In this document: positions 26,305 through 34,161 of the stretch, piece by piece
Layout: every line of letters starts with the position of its first letter
Numbering within the stretch: the first letter of the stretch is position 1
From: Litorimonas sp039975855
Lineage (GTDB): Bacteria; Pseudomonadota; Alphaproteobacteria; Caulobacterales; Maricaulaceae
Direction of reading: 5' to 3'
Assembly: GCA_039975855.1 (NCBI GenBank)
Contig: JBDWGH010000004.1
Location: 434,001-498,000, forward strand
Length of the DNA stretch: 64,000 nucleotides
Position numbers and translations under genes: made by a program
The notes under the pieces: generated by a model
What the model was told of the DNA's origin: nothing
Seen by the model: the letters and a program-made list of their open reading frames with translations, nothing else
The model's database searches: none

Positions 26305-27359
26305 GATCCATCTCCTAATTTGAGTGTGGCTTCACCGACAAATGACCCATTCTGCTCTCGCACTCCGCCAGTCGTGAGTTGCCCCCCAGCCTGTGAAATA
26401 GAGTTTTCAACGCGAGCTGCCGCATCAAAACTGGGGTAAATCAACCGTAATTGCAGCGTTCCATTTTCAGAGTTAAATCGCAACTGATCCACCCGAATAT
26501 CATCCAGCGTGGAGAGCCCCGTAAACAGGACCGACGAAAGGTCCAGAAATCCATCCGTGGGAGCCGGACCAGATTGAAGGCTCTGTGCAGCCGCTCGGCC
26601 AGGGTTGGTTGGCGCACGTTGTCCCGTTGCAGCCAAATAGTCTGAGGCCGTCTGTGCCCGTAAGTCCTGAGCTTGGGCTAATGCCGCGCGATCCTGGACA
26701 CCATTCCAGATGAAGACCGCTAAGAGCGCAGAAGCCGCAAGCGCAGCCAATCGAATGGCTGGAATGCGCGGGATATTGAACCCCGACCGCGATTTATATT
26801 CGCCTTGCAGCAGATTTAGCCCATGTCCTTCTGCCAAACCATCAGCGAACAATTTCGCCAACTCGCCATCAGACGGCTGGATCAATGATTCTTCTGTCCA
26901 ATCCAAATCTAATGCCGCAATGCCCGGCTCCACCGCGCGATCAATAACTTTCAAAGCCTGATCACCCATGAGAAGATTGTAATCGGCGTAAGCTGCTTTC
27001 GGCTTAAGACTCGCGAGGGTATCTCTGAGAACATCCATCGCCGCCGTATCAATTACAGCCAATTGCGGAGGCTGTGCATCTGACAAAGCAAAATGTAGGT
27101 CATCAGTGCTACTCGCAATGTCATCCTCTTTGGCAAAACGCGCCATTTTCAATTGTTGCGCACGTCCGGCCTTTGGTAATTCAGTTTCGAAAATTCGAAC
27201 CCATTGTCCCGGAATGATGACAACTGGATCACTGATGTTAAGTGCGGGTAGGTCACCAGTGGTTACGCGCCGCGTAACATAATCTATGCCCGAGGATGTG
27301 GCGAGAATGGCCTCGCCGTCTTCTAATGCCGGCAAAATCAATAAAGTCGAAATGGCCAT
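26301..27359 (-). CDS. gspL: type II secretion system protein GspL
   Basis: 352 residues. An actin-like cytoplasmic domain (residues about 1-200, beginning MAISTLLILPALEDGEAILA) is followed by one membrane helix (IRLAALAASALLAVFIWNG) and a periplasmic ferredoxin-like part. GspL couples the ATPase GspE to the pseudopilus platform. It is separated from gspK by 91 bp, the only real gap in the operon. Confidence 0.85.
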   Translation of the reverse strand: MAISTLLILPALEDGEAILATSSGIDYVTRRVTTGDLPALNISDPVVIIPGQWVRIFETELPKAGRAQQLKMARFAKEDDIASSTDDLHFALSDAQPPQLAVIDTAAMDVLRDTLASLKPKAAYADYNLLMGDQALKVIDRAVEPGIAALDLDWTEESLIQPSDGELAKLFADGLAEGHGLNLLQGEYKSRSGFNIPRIPAIRLAALAASALLAVFIWNGVQDRAALAQAQDLRAQTASDYLAATGQRAPTNPGRAAAQSLQSGPAPTDGFLDLSSVLFTGLSTLDDIRVDQLRFNSENGTLQLRLIYPSFDAAARVENSISQAGGQLTTGGVREQNGSFVGEATLKLGDGS

Positions 27360-27450
27360 TAGAAAAATTCTCGATGGTTCGGATTCGGAGGCTGTGTTTC
27401 AGTCGCCGATATTTGAACTGTATTGCCGATATGATGTATCAGAAAATGCA

Positions 27451-28497
27451 CTAACGTGTATCCACTTCATTTTCCGAATTTTGTTCAGTTTCGGTTTCAA
27501 TTTCAAGTCGGAAAGTTTCCCGCCCCCACCCGCGATATGTCAGGCGCGGGGTATCTGTGTCCACCCCATCAAAACGATAAGTTCGCACACGCTCGGCTGG
27601 GCCAACTTCTGTGACAACTTCAACAAAGATGGAGGAAACATCTATGCTTATACGGTCACGGCTCAAGCCCTGTACTCCAGATGTGTCTAAAACTTGATCA
27701 ATCTGTTGCGCACTAGAATATCCTGTTAGCGGGCGGTCTCTCAACAGAGATTGAGCGACGGGAGCAGCGTCCGAACCACTCACCACACCCGACAAAGCCG
27801 CCGCCAAAATGAAAGTTCGCTCCACGGAAATACTATTCACATTAACTTTCGGCATGACACCTGCGCCGCCCGTGCAAACATAGGGGCGATAAAGTTCCCA
27901 CAGATCCTCATCCATACCATGCAATGCGCGCAGCTCTTCTGGGCCGCGCATGGCAGTGTCAGCCGTGCGATAGGGCGGATTTTTGCGCAAATATGTTCCG
28001 TCTTCGGCGCCGCCAGTAGACTGTTGTTGATCCGCATCCTGCCAATCAATCAACGCACTTGTAAGGACTGTTGCCTGGTTTTGAGGAAGACCTAAAAGCT
28101 CTCCGAGTTGTCCTAACTCCAACTTAGCAGTGTCATTTTCTCCCCCCGTCTCCGTTACAACACTGTTTAGATTAAAGCAGTGACTGGCATCTTTCAGAGT
28201 CAGGGTAATAACGCCATCTGGTGTAGGCAGAACAAGCGGCGTCCGGGATTGAAGTAAAGCCGTCTTAGCCTCTGGCGCGAGCGCCACGAAATCTGTTTTC
28301 AGATAGGCCGTGACGAAATCCTCAGCGCCAACCGCTTGCCAATCCGCTTGCGCATAGGCCTGAACATTTAGGGTCCGTTTTACAGACAGTTGAATATCGT
28401 CCATCAGAGCAACGGTGATGGCGGCCATAATGGTCATGATGAGGAGCGTTGTGAGAAGAACCGTACCCCGTTCAGTTTCTTTTGGTGCAACGCTCAC
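27451..28497 (-). CDS. gspK: type II secretion system minor pseudopilin GspK
   Basis: 348 residues, the large pseudopilin that caps the pseudopilus tip with GspI and GspJ. The N-terminal segment (ERGTVLLTTLLIMTIMAAIT) lacks the glutamate found at position 5 of other pseudopilins, as is normal for GspK. The large inserted alpha domain explains the length. The start overlaps the gspJ stop by four bases. Confidence 0.9.
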   Translation of the reverse strand: MSVAPKETERGTVLLTTLLIMTIMAAITVALMDDIQLSVKRTLNVQAYAQADWQAVGAEDFVTAYLKTDFVALAPEAKTALLQSRTPLVLPTPDGVITLTLKDASHCFNLNSVVTETGGENDTAKLELGQLGELLGLPQNQATVLTSALIDWQDADQQQSTGGAEDGTYLRKNPPYRTADTAMRGPEELRALHGMDEDLWELYRPYVCTGGAGVMPKVNVNSISVERTFILAAALSGVVSGSDAAPVAQSLLRDRPLTGYSSAQQIDQVLDTSGVQGLSRDRISIDVSSIFVEVVTEVGPAERVRTYRFDGVDTDTPRLTYRGWGRETFRLEIETETEQNSENEVDTR

Positions 28498-29141
28498 GAG
28501 CCAACCTCAAACAAATGAACGGTTTCTGTTCCATCAATATCGGTAAGTTTGAACTCTACCGCGCCGCGTTGCTCAAGTTTCGGAAGACCGTTTAAACGTT
28601 TTAAAATCGTCCACTCCTCCAACCGTAAGTCTACGGGCTGGCCGGTTTGAAAAGGAAGGATCGAATGATAGGTAACGTCGATGTCCTCAATTCCTTCAAG
28701 GAGCACACGGCCAGTCCACCCCTCACGTTGCGCTGGGTTTTCATGAGACAAACTTTCGCGAATAAATTGTCCATCGCGAAAGAGATAGCGCACACGTTCC
28801 ACTTGTCCACGCTGTGCACCTGCTGGATTGGGTCGACCCAGTCTCGAGAAGGTAAGTATAGCGGAGTTTTCTTCTGGGTTTTGTGTTGTGACAAGATAGT
28901 TTTCGGTCCCACCCACACCGTCGCGCATAGGGCGCAACGTCAGCGCGTTCATATCAGCCCGTAAAATAGATCGAAACGCGGCAATGTCGGCAAGCTCCGC
29001 AGATGCAAGATTAAGTCTGTCTTTAGCAGCGAAAGTTTGAAGCATCGCTCCCATCGTCCCCGCACTAATAAGGGCGAAGATAAATAATGAGATGAGCACT
29101 TCAACTAGGGTGAAGCCAGCGTCTTTAGGGGAGGTTCGCAT
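28494..29141 (-). CDS. gspJ: type II secretion system minor pseudopilin GspJ
   Basis: 215 residues from the ATG at 29139-29141, which overlaps the gspI stop by one base (TGATG); the frame extends to 29162 but adds only seven residues. The type III signal sequence is DAGFTLVEVLISLFIFALIS, with cleavage after Gly and the +5 Glu present. It is a tip-complex pseudopilin. Confidence 0.9.
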   Translation of the reverse strand: MRTSPKDAGFTLVEVLISLFIFALISAGTMGAMLQTFAAKDRLNLASAELADIAAFRSILRADMNALTLRPMRDGVGGTENYLVTTQNPEENSAILTFSRLGRPNPAGAQRGQVERVRYLFRDGQFIRESLSHENPAQREGWTGRVLLEGIEDIDVTYHSILPFQTGQPVDLRLEEWTILKRLNGLPKLEQRGAVEFKLTDIDGTETVHLFEVGS

Positions 29142-29491
29142 CACGATCCGTCCGACAACCAAGCACGCCGCGTGACATAAACATCATCGTCTTGAGACAC
29201 CGAAACACGAAGTTCCAATAATCCCTCTTGCGGAGTTTCCAACGTTTCCAACTGCCACGTATAAGCTTGTCCGCCTGCTTCCTCGCGGCCGGAAGTCGTT
29301 CCAACGACGGGACGACGCATACGCGCGAAAATGAGCTGGTTATCCGCAACCACACTGGCGTATGTTTTATGAGTGAGGCGCTGCGTATGCGCGACGGATT
29401 GAGTACCCGCGCGAGACAGGCCAATAATTGCAACCGAGAAGATCAGCAAGGCAGCCAAAACTTCGACCAATGTAAAGCCCGCCTGTTTCAC
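29141..29491 (-). CDS. gspI: type II secretion system minor pseudopilin GspI
   Basis: 116 residues with the prepilin signal QAGFTLVEVLAALLIFSVAI and the DRLTHKT-like region after it. GspI nucleates the pseudopilus tip with J and K. It overlaps gspH by four bases (ATGA). Confidence 0.9.
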   Translation of the reverse strand: MKQAGFTLVEVLAALLIFSVAIIGLSRAGTQSVAHTQRLTHKTYASVVADNQLIFARMRRPVVGTTSGREEAGGQAYTWQLETLETPQEGLLELRVSVSQDDDVYVTRRAWLSDGS

Positions 29492-29982
29492 GGCACTGGC
29501 TCCATAACAATACGCCCGCGTGCATCTGGCATTAGCGTAAAGCTCTCCTCACGACCATTGAGAGAAAGCGTGAACGGCGTCACATTACCCGTCGCATCGA
29601 AAAAAATGAGCGGTGGCAAATCGGACTTTTCCTTTTTCTTTTCCCTATCATTGAGATCGATTTCCAAACCTTCAACTGTCAAATTCAATCCGTGAATATC
29701 GGTGAATTCACTTTGACGTTCAGACACCCACTCCCCATCATATTCCAGAATATCCAACTGAGCTGTTGTCAGATCCAACCCCCGGCTTTTACCGTCAATG
29801 ATGCTTTGCCGCGCAGCAAGGTTCAGCAGGGTTGTGACGCTCTGCACCTCGGTGCGAAAAGCAGGCGCGGGTTTAGGTAGGTTCAATACAACCAACCCTG
29901 CGGTCAGTCCCAGTAGCGCCAACACGCACAAGACTTCGACGAGCGTGAAACCCGCCTCTTTTTGGGAAGTCTTTATTGCCAA
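29488..29982 (-). CDS. gspH: type II secretion system minor pseudopilin GspH
   Basis: 164 residues with prepilin signal EAGFTLVEVLCVLALLGLTA. The C-terminal part (VTPFTLSLNGREESFTLMPD, ARGRIV) resembles the GspH/FimT domain. It links the GspG shaft to the tip. The start overlaps gspG by ten bases. Confidence 0.88.
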   Translation of the reverse strand: MAIKTSQKEAGFTLVEVLCVLALLGLTAGLVVLNLPKPAPAFRTEVQSVTTLLNLAARQSIIDGKSRGLDLTTAQLDILEYDGEWVSERQSEFTDIHGLNLTVEGLEIDLNDREKKKEKSDLPPLIFFDATGNVTPFTLSLNGREESFTLMPDARGRIVMEPVP

Positions 29983-30362
29983 TTCCCGATATCCGCATTT
30001 TGCTCTTCACCGCCAGGCTCCCCGTCAGCGCCGAGTGAGTAGATATCTATTTGTGCCCGTTCTCCAGGATTGCGGTATTCATAAGGATTTCCCCACGGGT
30101 CGAGTGACATTTTCTTGATAATCCCACTGGCAACCAAGGCCTCTAAGCCCTCCTGCTCGGTCGGGTAATTAAAGTTGTCTAACTTGTACATTTCCAACGC
30201 AGTTTCGATGGCAGTAATATCGCCCCTAACCTTTTGAACTTGCGCTTTTCCTTGTGCCGGCAAGACATTCAGCACGACGAATGTTGTCAACAATCCAATA
30301 ATGACGAGCGTCACCATGACTTCGACTAGTGTGAATCCATCTTCATTTTTGTGAGTTGTCAT
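29973..30362 (-). CDS. gspG: type II secretion system major pseudopilin GspG
   Basis: 129 residues from the ATG at 30360-30362; a TTG two codons earlier is less likely. Prepilin signal EDGFTLVEVMVTLVIIGLLT. Family marks are YKLDNFNYPTEQEGLEALV, DPWGNPYEYRNPG and the calcium-loop end YSLGADGEPGGEEQNADIGN. It is the main subunit of the pseudopilus and needs a prepilin peptidase (gspO/pilD), which is not in the window. Confidence 0.95.
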   Translation of the reverse strand: MTTHKNEDGFTLVEVMVTLVIIGLLTTFVVLNVLPAQGKAQVQKVRGDITAIETALEMYKLDNFNYPTEQEGLEALVASGIIKKMSLDPWGNPYEYRNPGERAQIDIYSLGADGEPGGEEQNADIGNWQ

Positions 30363-30364
30363 AA

Positions 30365-31591
30365 TCAATACGCCAATGTGTTGAGTTGAAGAATAGGTAA
30401 GAAGATAGCGGCCACAACAAGCAGCACAACTCCTGCAAGCAGAATGATTATAGCAGGTTCAAGCAATGTCAGAAAGACGGTCGTTTGCGCGTTGAATTCA
30501 TCTTCTAAATAGTCCGCCGATTTCGCAAACATTTGTCCCATATCACCGGAGGCCTCGCCGCCCATAACCATTTGCGTAACGAGCGGTGGAAATACCCCCG
30601 TCTCTTTTAGGGCGGCAGACATGGGCGCGCCGGACCGCACACGTTCGACCGCACCGCTAATTGACTCGCGCATGACAGAATTTCGAAGCGTATGTTGAGC
30701 TGTATCCATTGACGCCAATGCAGGCGTTCCAGCACTTATTAGCCCTGCCATGGTACGAGAGAATCGGGCGGCGTTAACATCTCTGTTCAAACGACCAATC
30801 AACGGCAAGCGCAACTTAATGCCATCCCAACGCCGCCTTATGGCTTTATTCTTTAATGCATATTGGAATGCGACAATAACGGCGACAATAGCGACCAGGA
30901 GGATCAATCCATAATTTTGTAGGAATTCAGACAGCCAGATTGTGGCGCGAGTTAGTGGCGGCAATTCCTGACCGAACGTATCAAATTGCTCAACAACCTT
31001 GGGCACAACAAAAACCATCAGTATAATAATAACGATCAAGGCAACGGCGCTAAGTACAATGGGGTAGGCTGTAGCACCGGCAATTTTTCGCCGAATAGCT
31101 TGTGCGGCTTCCAGGTCATCGGCGAGACGCAAAAGGACTTCTGGGAGTTGACCTGAAGTTTCACCTGACGCCACCATGGCGGTATAGAGATCAGAGAAAG
31201 CCTGAGGTTGGCTTCGTAAAGCCTGAGATAATGTTGCACCTTCCACAACCTGGGACCGGATAGATAGCAGGACGCTCTTCATCGGTGATTTTTCAAATTG
31301 TAGTGCCGTAACGCGCAAGGCGTCTTCAACCGGAGTTGCGACGTCAATCAAAATGGCAAGCTGACGCGTAGCGCGGGTTAATTCAGCATGTTTGATTTTT
31401 CCGGCACCAAAACTCTTATTGTTTGAAATCTCGCCAGCTTTAATCGCCTTTTTACGGGACCGGTTAAGATCGAGAGGGGTTAGAGAACGCGCCCTAAGAA
31501 GATCACGGGCTTCCCGCGCACTTCCCGCCATAAGCGTGCCCGAGCGTTTGACTCCGCCCGCATCAATTGCGCTGTAATCAAACGCGTCCAT
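30365..31591 (-). CDS. gspF: type II secretion system inner-membrane protein GspF
   Basis: 408 residues with two T2SSF repeats. The three membrane segments lie about residues 170-200 (YPIVLSAVALIVIIILMVFV), 223-243 and 378-402 (LLEPAIIILLAGVVLLVVAA). The repeats start LTRATRQLAILIDVATPVED and FSRTMAGLISAGTPALASMD. It is the platform core. Confidence 0.95.
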   Translation of the reverse strand: MDAFDYSAIDAGGVKRSGTLMAGSAREARDLLRARSLTPLDLNRSRKKAIKAGEISNNKSFGAGKIKHAELTRATRQLAILIDVATPVEDALRVTALQFEKSPMKSVLLSIRSQVVEGATLSQALRSQPQAFSDLYTAMVASGETSGQLPEVLLRLADDLEAAQAIRRKIAGATAYPIVLSAVALIVIIILMVFVVPKVVEQFDTFGQELPPLTRATIWLSEFLQNYGLILLVAIVAVIVAFQYALKNKAIRRRWDGIKLRLPLIGRLNRDVNAARFSRTMAGLISAGTPALASMDTAQHTLRNSVMRESISGAVERVRSGAPMSAALKETGVFPPLVTQMVMGGEASGDMGQMFAKSADYLEDEFNAQTTVFLTLLEPAIIILLAGVVLLVVAAIFLPILQLNTLAY

Positions 31592-31593
31592 AT

Positions 31594-33090
31594 TTAAATA
31601 TTTTCAGCGGTTTGAGCGGAGCAAACCCGCAATACTTCTTCGGAGCTGGTATCCCCTGACAGCACGGCATCTGCACCACTTTGCAACAGCGTATGTCGGG
31701 ATTGAAAAGCATATGCCGCCATATCTGTTTCAGACGCACCGTCATGTATCATCTGCCGCAATACATCGTCATTGATGACCATTTCATATAATCCCAATCG
31801 ACCTTGATATCCGATATTCTGGCACTGCATACATCCAACAGCTTTATAGAAAGTCGCCCCAGCCTTTACGCCAAGCTCCGCACACTCAGAGGGCGTTGGC
31901 GAGTAAGCCTGTTTACAATTGCCGCACAAGCGTCGGACCAAACGTTGCGCTACCAAAGCTGTCACGGTTGACGATAATAAGAATGGCTCAACACCCATAT
32001 CACGGAGTCGCGCAATTGCCGCTACGGCTGAATTTGTATGCACCGTGGACAGCACCAAATGACCGGTCAACGCAGCTTGAACGGCAATCTCTGCCGTCTC
32101 AGGATCACGGATTTCTCCAACCATTACGACATCTGGATCTTGGCGTAATATCGCGCGCAAGCCAGCTGCAAAACTCATCCCAACTTTGTCGTTCACCTGA
32201 GTTTGTCCGATACCGTCCAACGCATACTCGACTGGATCTTCAACAGTTAGGACATTGCGAGTACCATCATTGAGACGGGATAACGCTCCGTAAAGTGTGG
32301 TGGTTTTACCAGATCCCGTAGGTCCAGTGACAAGAATAATTCCGTTCGGACGTGCCAACATGGATTGGAAATCCGTGAGCATAGTTTCGTCCATACCGAG
32401 TTCGGACAGGCCTATGCCTTGGCTATCTTTTTCTAAGATCCGCATGACCAAGCGCTCACCGTGACGGGCGGGCAGAGTCGAAACCCGCACATCAATCTGG
32501 CGTTCGCCAAGGTTGAAGGAAAATCGTCCATCTTGAGGAACCCGCTTATTCGCAATATCTAAACGGGCCATAACCTTGACCCGACTGACGAGCACAGCTG
32601 CAAGCCGGGCGGGTAGCGAGAGTTTTTCTGTTAGCGTTCCATCAATTCGAAAACGGACAGAAAGGCGTTCTTCATAAGGCTCCACATGGATATCCGACGC
32701 ACGAGACCGAATGGCTTCTTGCAAAATTCCGTTGATGAGACGGATAACAGGGGCATCATCCGCATCATCCAAAAGGTCAGATGTCTTCGGTAGACCCGAG
32801 GCGAGCTGCGAGAGATCTTCGGGATCACCAATGGCAGCATCAGCCGATCGCGACAAATCTGACTGAGCATAAGTTTTTGCGATAAGGCGTGAAAAATCAT
32901 CCGAACTGATGGGGGATGGCAGAATAGGACGTCCAAAGGCTCGTCGCGCTTCTAGCAGGGCTTCCCGAGCAACTCCTGGTCGATGCGCCAGTACGGGTAA
33001 CCCGCCGTCGCCCTCAGCCACGACAACACCGTGCAAACGCGCGAAGCTATAGGATAAAGGCGGCGATGTGACGGTATTTTCGGCTTCCAT
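31594..33090 (-). CDS. gspE: type II secretion system ATPase GspE
   Basis: 498 residues. The N-terminal GspE domain is followed by the ATPase: Walker A GPTGSGKTTTLYG, Asp box TVEDPVEY, Walker B VVMVGEIRDPETAE, His box LVLSTVHTNS. A tetra-cysteine zinc motif (CGNCKQ and CMQCQN) marks GspE. It powers pseudopilus assembly and is first gene of the gspE-F-G-H-I-J-K-L-M operon. gspC and gspD are not in the window. Confidence 0.96.
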   Translation of the reverse strand: MEAENTVTSPPLSYSFARLHGVVVAEGDGGLPVLAHRPGVAREALLEARRAFGRPILPSPISSDDFSRLIAKTYAQSDLSRSADAAIGDPEDLSQLASGLPKTSDLLDDADDAPVIRLINGILQEAIRSRASDIHVEPYEERLSVRFRIDGTLTEKLSLPARLAAVLVSRVKVMARLDIANKRVPQDGRFSFNLGERQIDVRVSTLPARHGERLVMRILEKDSQGIGLSELGMDETMLTDFQSMLARPNGIILVTGPTGSGKTTTLYGALSRLNDGTRNVLTVEDPVEYALDGIGQTQVNDKVGMSFAAGLRAILRQDPDVVMVGEIRDPETAEIAVQAALTGHLVLSTVHTNSAVAAIARLRDMGVEPFLLSSTVTALVAQRLVRRLCGNCKQAYSPTPSECAELGVKAGATFYKAVGCMQCQNIGYQGRLGLYEMVINDDVLRQMIHDGASETDMAAYAFQSRHTLLQSGADAVLSGDTSSEEVLRVCSAQTAENI

Positions 33091-33181
33091 AGGCGTAGAG
33101 CCTAACCTGTTGTGCGCCCCCTGAAAAGCAGCACAATATTATAATTTTGTGACCCAAAATACCCGTTCCACCCAGAATTCA

Positions 33182-33219
33182 TTATCGTTAATCGATATTT
33201 TTTGTTGTTTTTCGATAAA
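33182..33219. promoter_or_regulatory. TTATCG-N5-CGATAA operator upstream of ABC/M1 operon
   Basis: TTATCG-TTAAT-CGATAT (33182-33198) and a degenerate second copy TTGTTG-TTTTT-CGATAA (33202-33218), with centres 20 bp (two helical turns) apart. The 13-mer GTTTTTCGATAAA is identical to that at 6128-6140. The site is 55-92 bp before the ATPase start codon. It is probably a repressor operator; the regulator is unknown. Confidence 0.6.
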
Positions 33220-33273
33220 ACTATGTTACAGGCGCTTCACATACAGATTAATTTTAGTGTTCGGGGGAATGCC

Positions 33274-34161
33274 ATGCTGTCTATTAAAAATATCTCCAAG
33301 AGTTTTGGAGACGTCCACGCCCTGCAAGATGTGTCACTGGACTTAAAGCCAGGTCTGTTCGGTCTCCTTGGCCCGAATGGCGCGGGTAAATCTACCCTCA
33401 TGCGAACGTTAGCCACTCTGCAGAAACCAGATACCGGTGAGATCACACTCGACGGCGTAGATATCCTGTCAAACCCTACGGCCATGCGCGCTACCCTTGG
33501 GTATCTTCCGCAAGACTTCGGCGTCTATCCAAAAATGAGTGCAAAAGCTCTATTGGACCACATTGCAGTGTTAAAAGGGGTCACCAACAAATCCGAACGC
33601 GAAACCCAAATTCGGACACTTTTGGAGCACGTCAATTTGCTAACGCATTCTTCGGCAAATGTTGCAACTTACTCCGGCGGTATGCGCCAGCGTTTCGGTG
33701 TCGCTCAAGCCATGTTAGGAAACCCTAGCGTTTTAATCGTTGACGAACCGACCGCAGGTTTGGACCCAGCAGAACGCCAGCGTTTCCTTGATCTCTTGTC
33801 GGAGCAAGCCGAAACAAAAATCATTATATTATCTACGCACATCATTGAAGACGTGCGGGATCTTTGCACAGATATGGCCGTGATGGGGAATGGCAGAGTT
33901 GTCGCTCGCGGCGCACCGGAAGACTTAATTGCGCGTATCGCAAATAACGTTTGGCGTAAAAAGGTCTCCAAAGACGAAGCCGTGAAAGTGAAAGCTCAAA
34001 CAAACTTCTTATCATCTCGCCACTTATCTGGCGGCGTTATCGTCTCAGTCATGTCGGACGGATCTCCGGGTGCTGGATGGGAACAAGCGGATGCTATCTT
34101 AGAAGACGCTTACCACGCACACCTGAATGGACTGGTCGGCAAAACTTTTGGGAGAGCGTAA
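33274..34161 (+). CDS. ABC transporter ATP-binding protein
   Basis: 295 residues from the ATG at 33274, which has a strong GGGGGAA upstream; the frame extends back to 33202 through the operator region. Walker A is GPNGAGKST, signature YSGGMRQRFGVAQAML, Walker B VLIVDEPTAGLDPAER, H-loop STHIIED. It belongs to the CcmA/DrrA-like exporters. The stop codon touches the start of the permease-peptidase gene, so they form one operon. Confidence 0.92.
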   Translation: MLSIKNISKSFGDVHALQDVSLDLKPGLFGLLGPNGAGKSTLMRTLATLQKPDTGEITLDGVDILSNPTAMRATLGYLPQDFGVYPKMSAKALLDHIAVLKGVTNKSERETQIRTLLEHVNLLTHSSANVATYSGGMRQRFGVAQAMLGNPSVLIVDEPTAGLDPAERQRFLDLLSEQAETKIIILSTHIIEDVRDLCTDMAVMGNGRVVARGAPEDLIARIANNVWRKKVSKDEAVKVKAQTNFLSSRHLSGGVIVSVMSDGSPGAGWEQADAILEDAYHAHLNGLVGKTFGRA

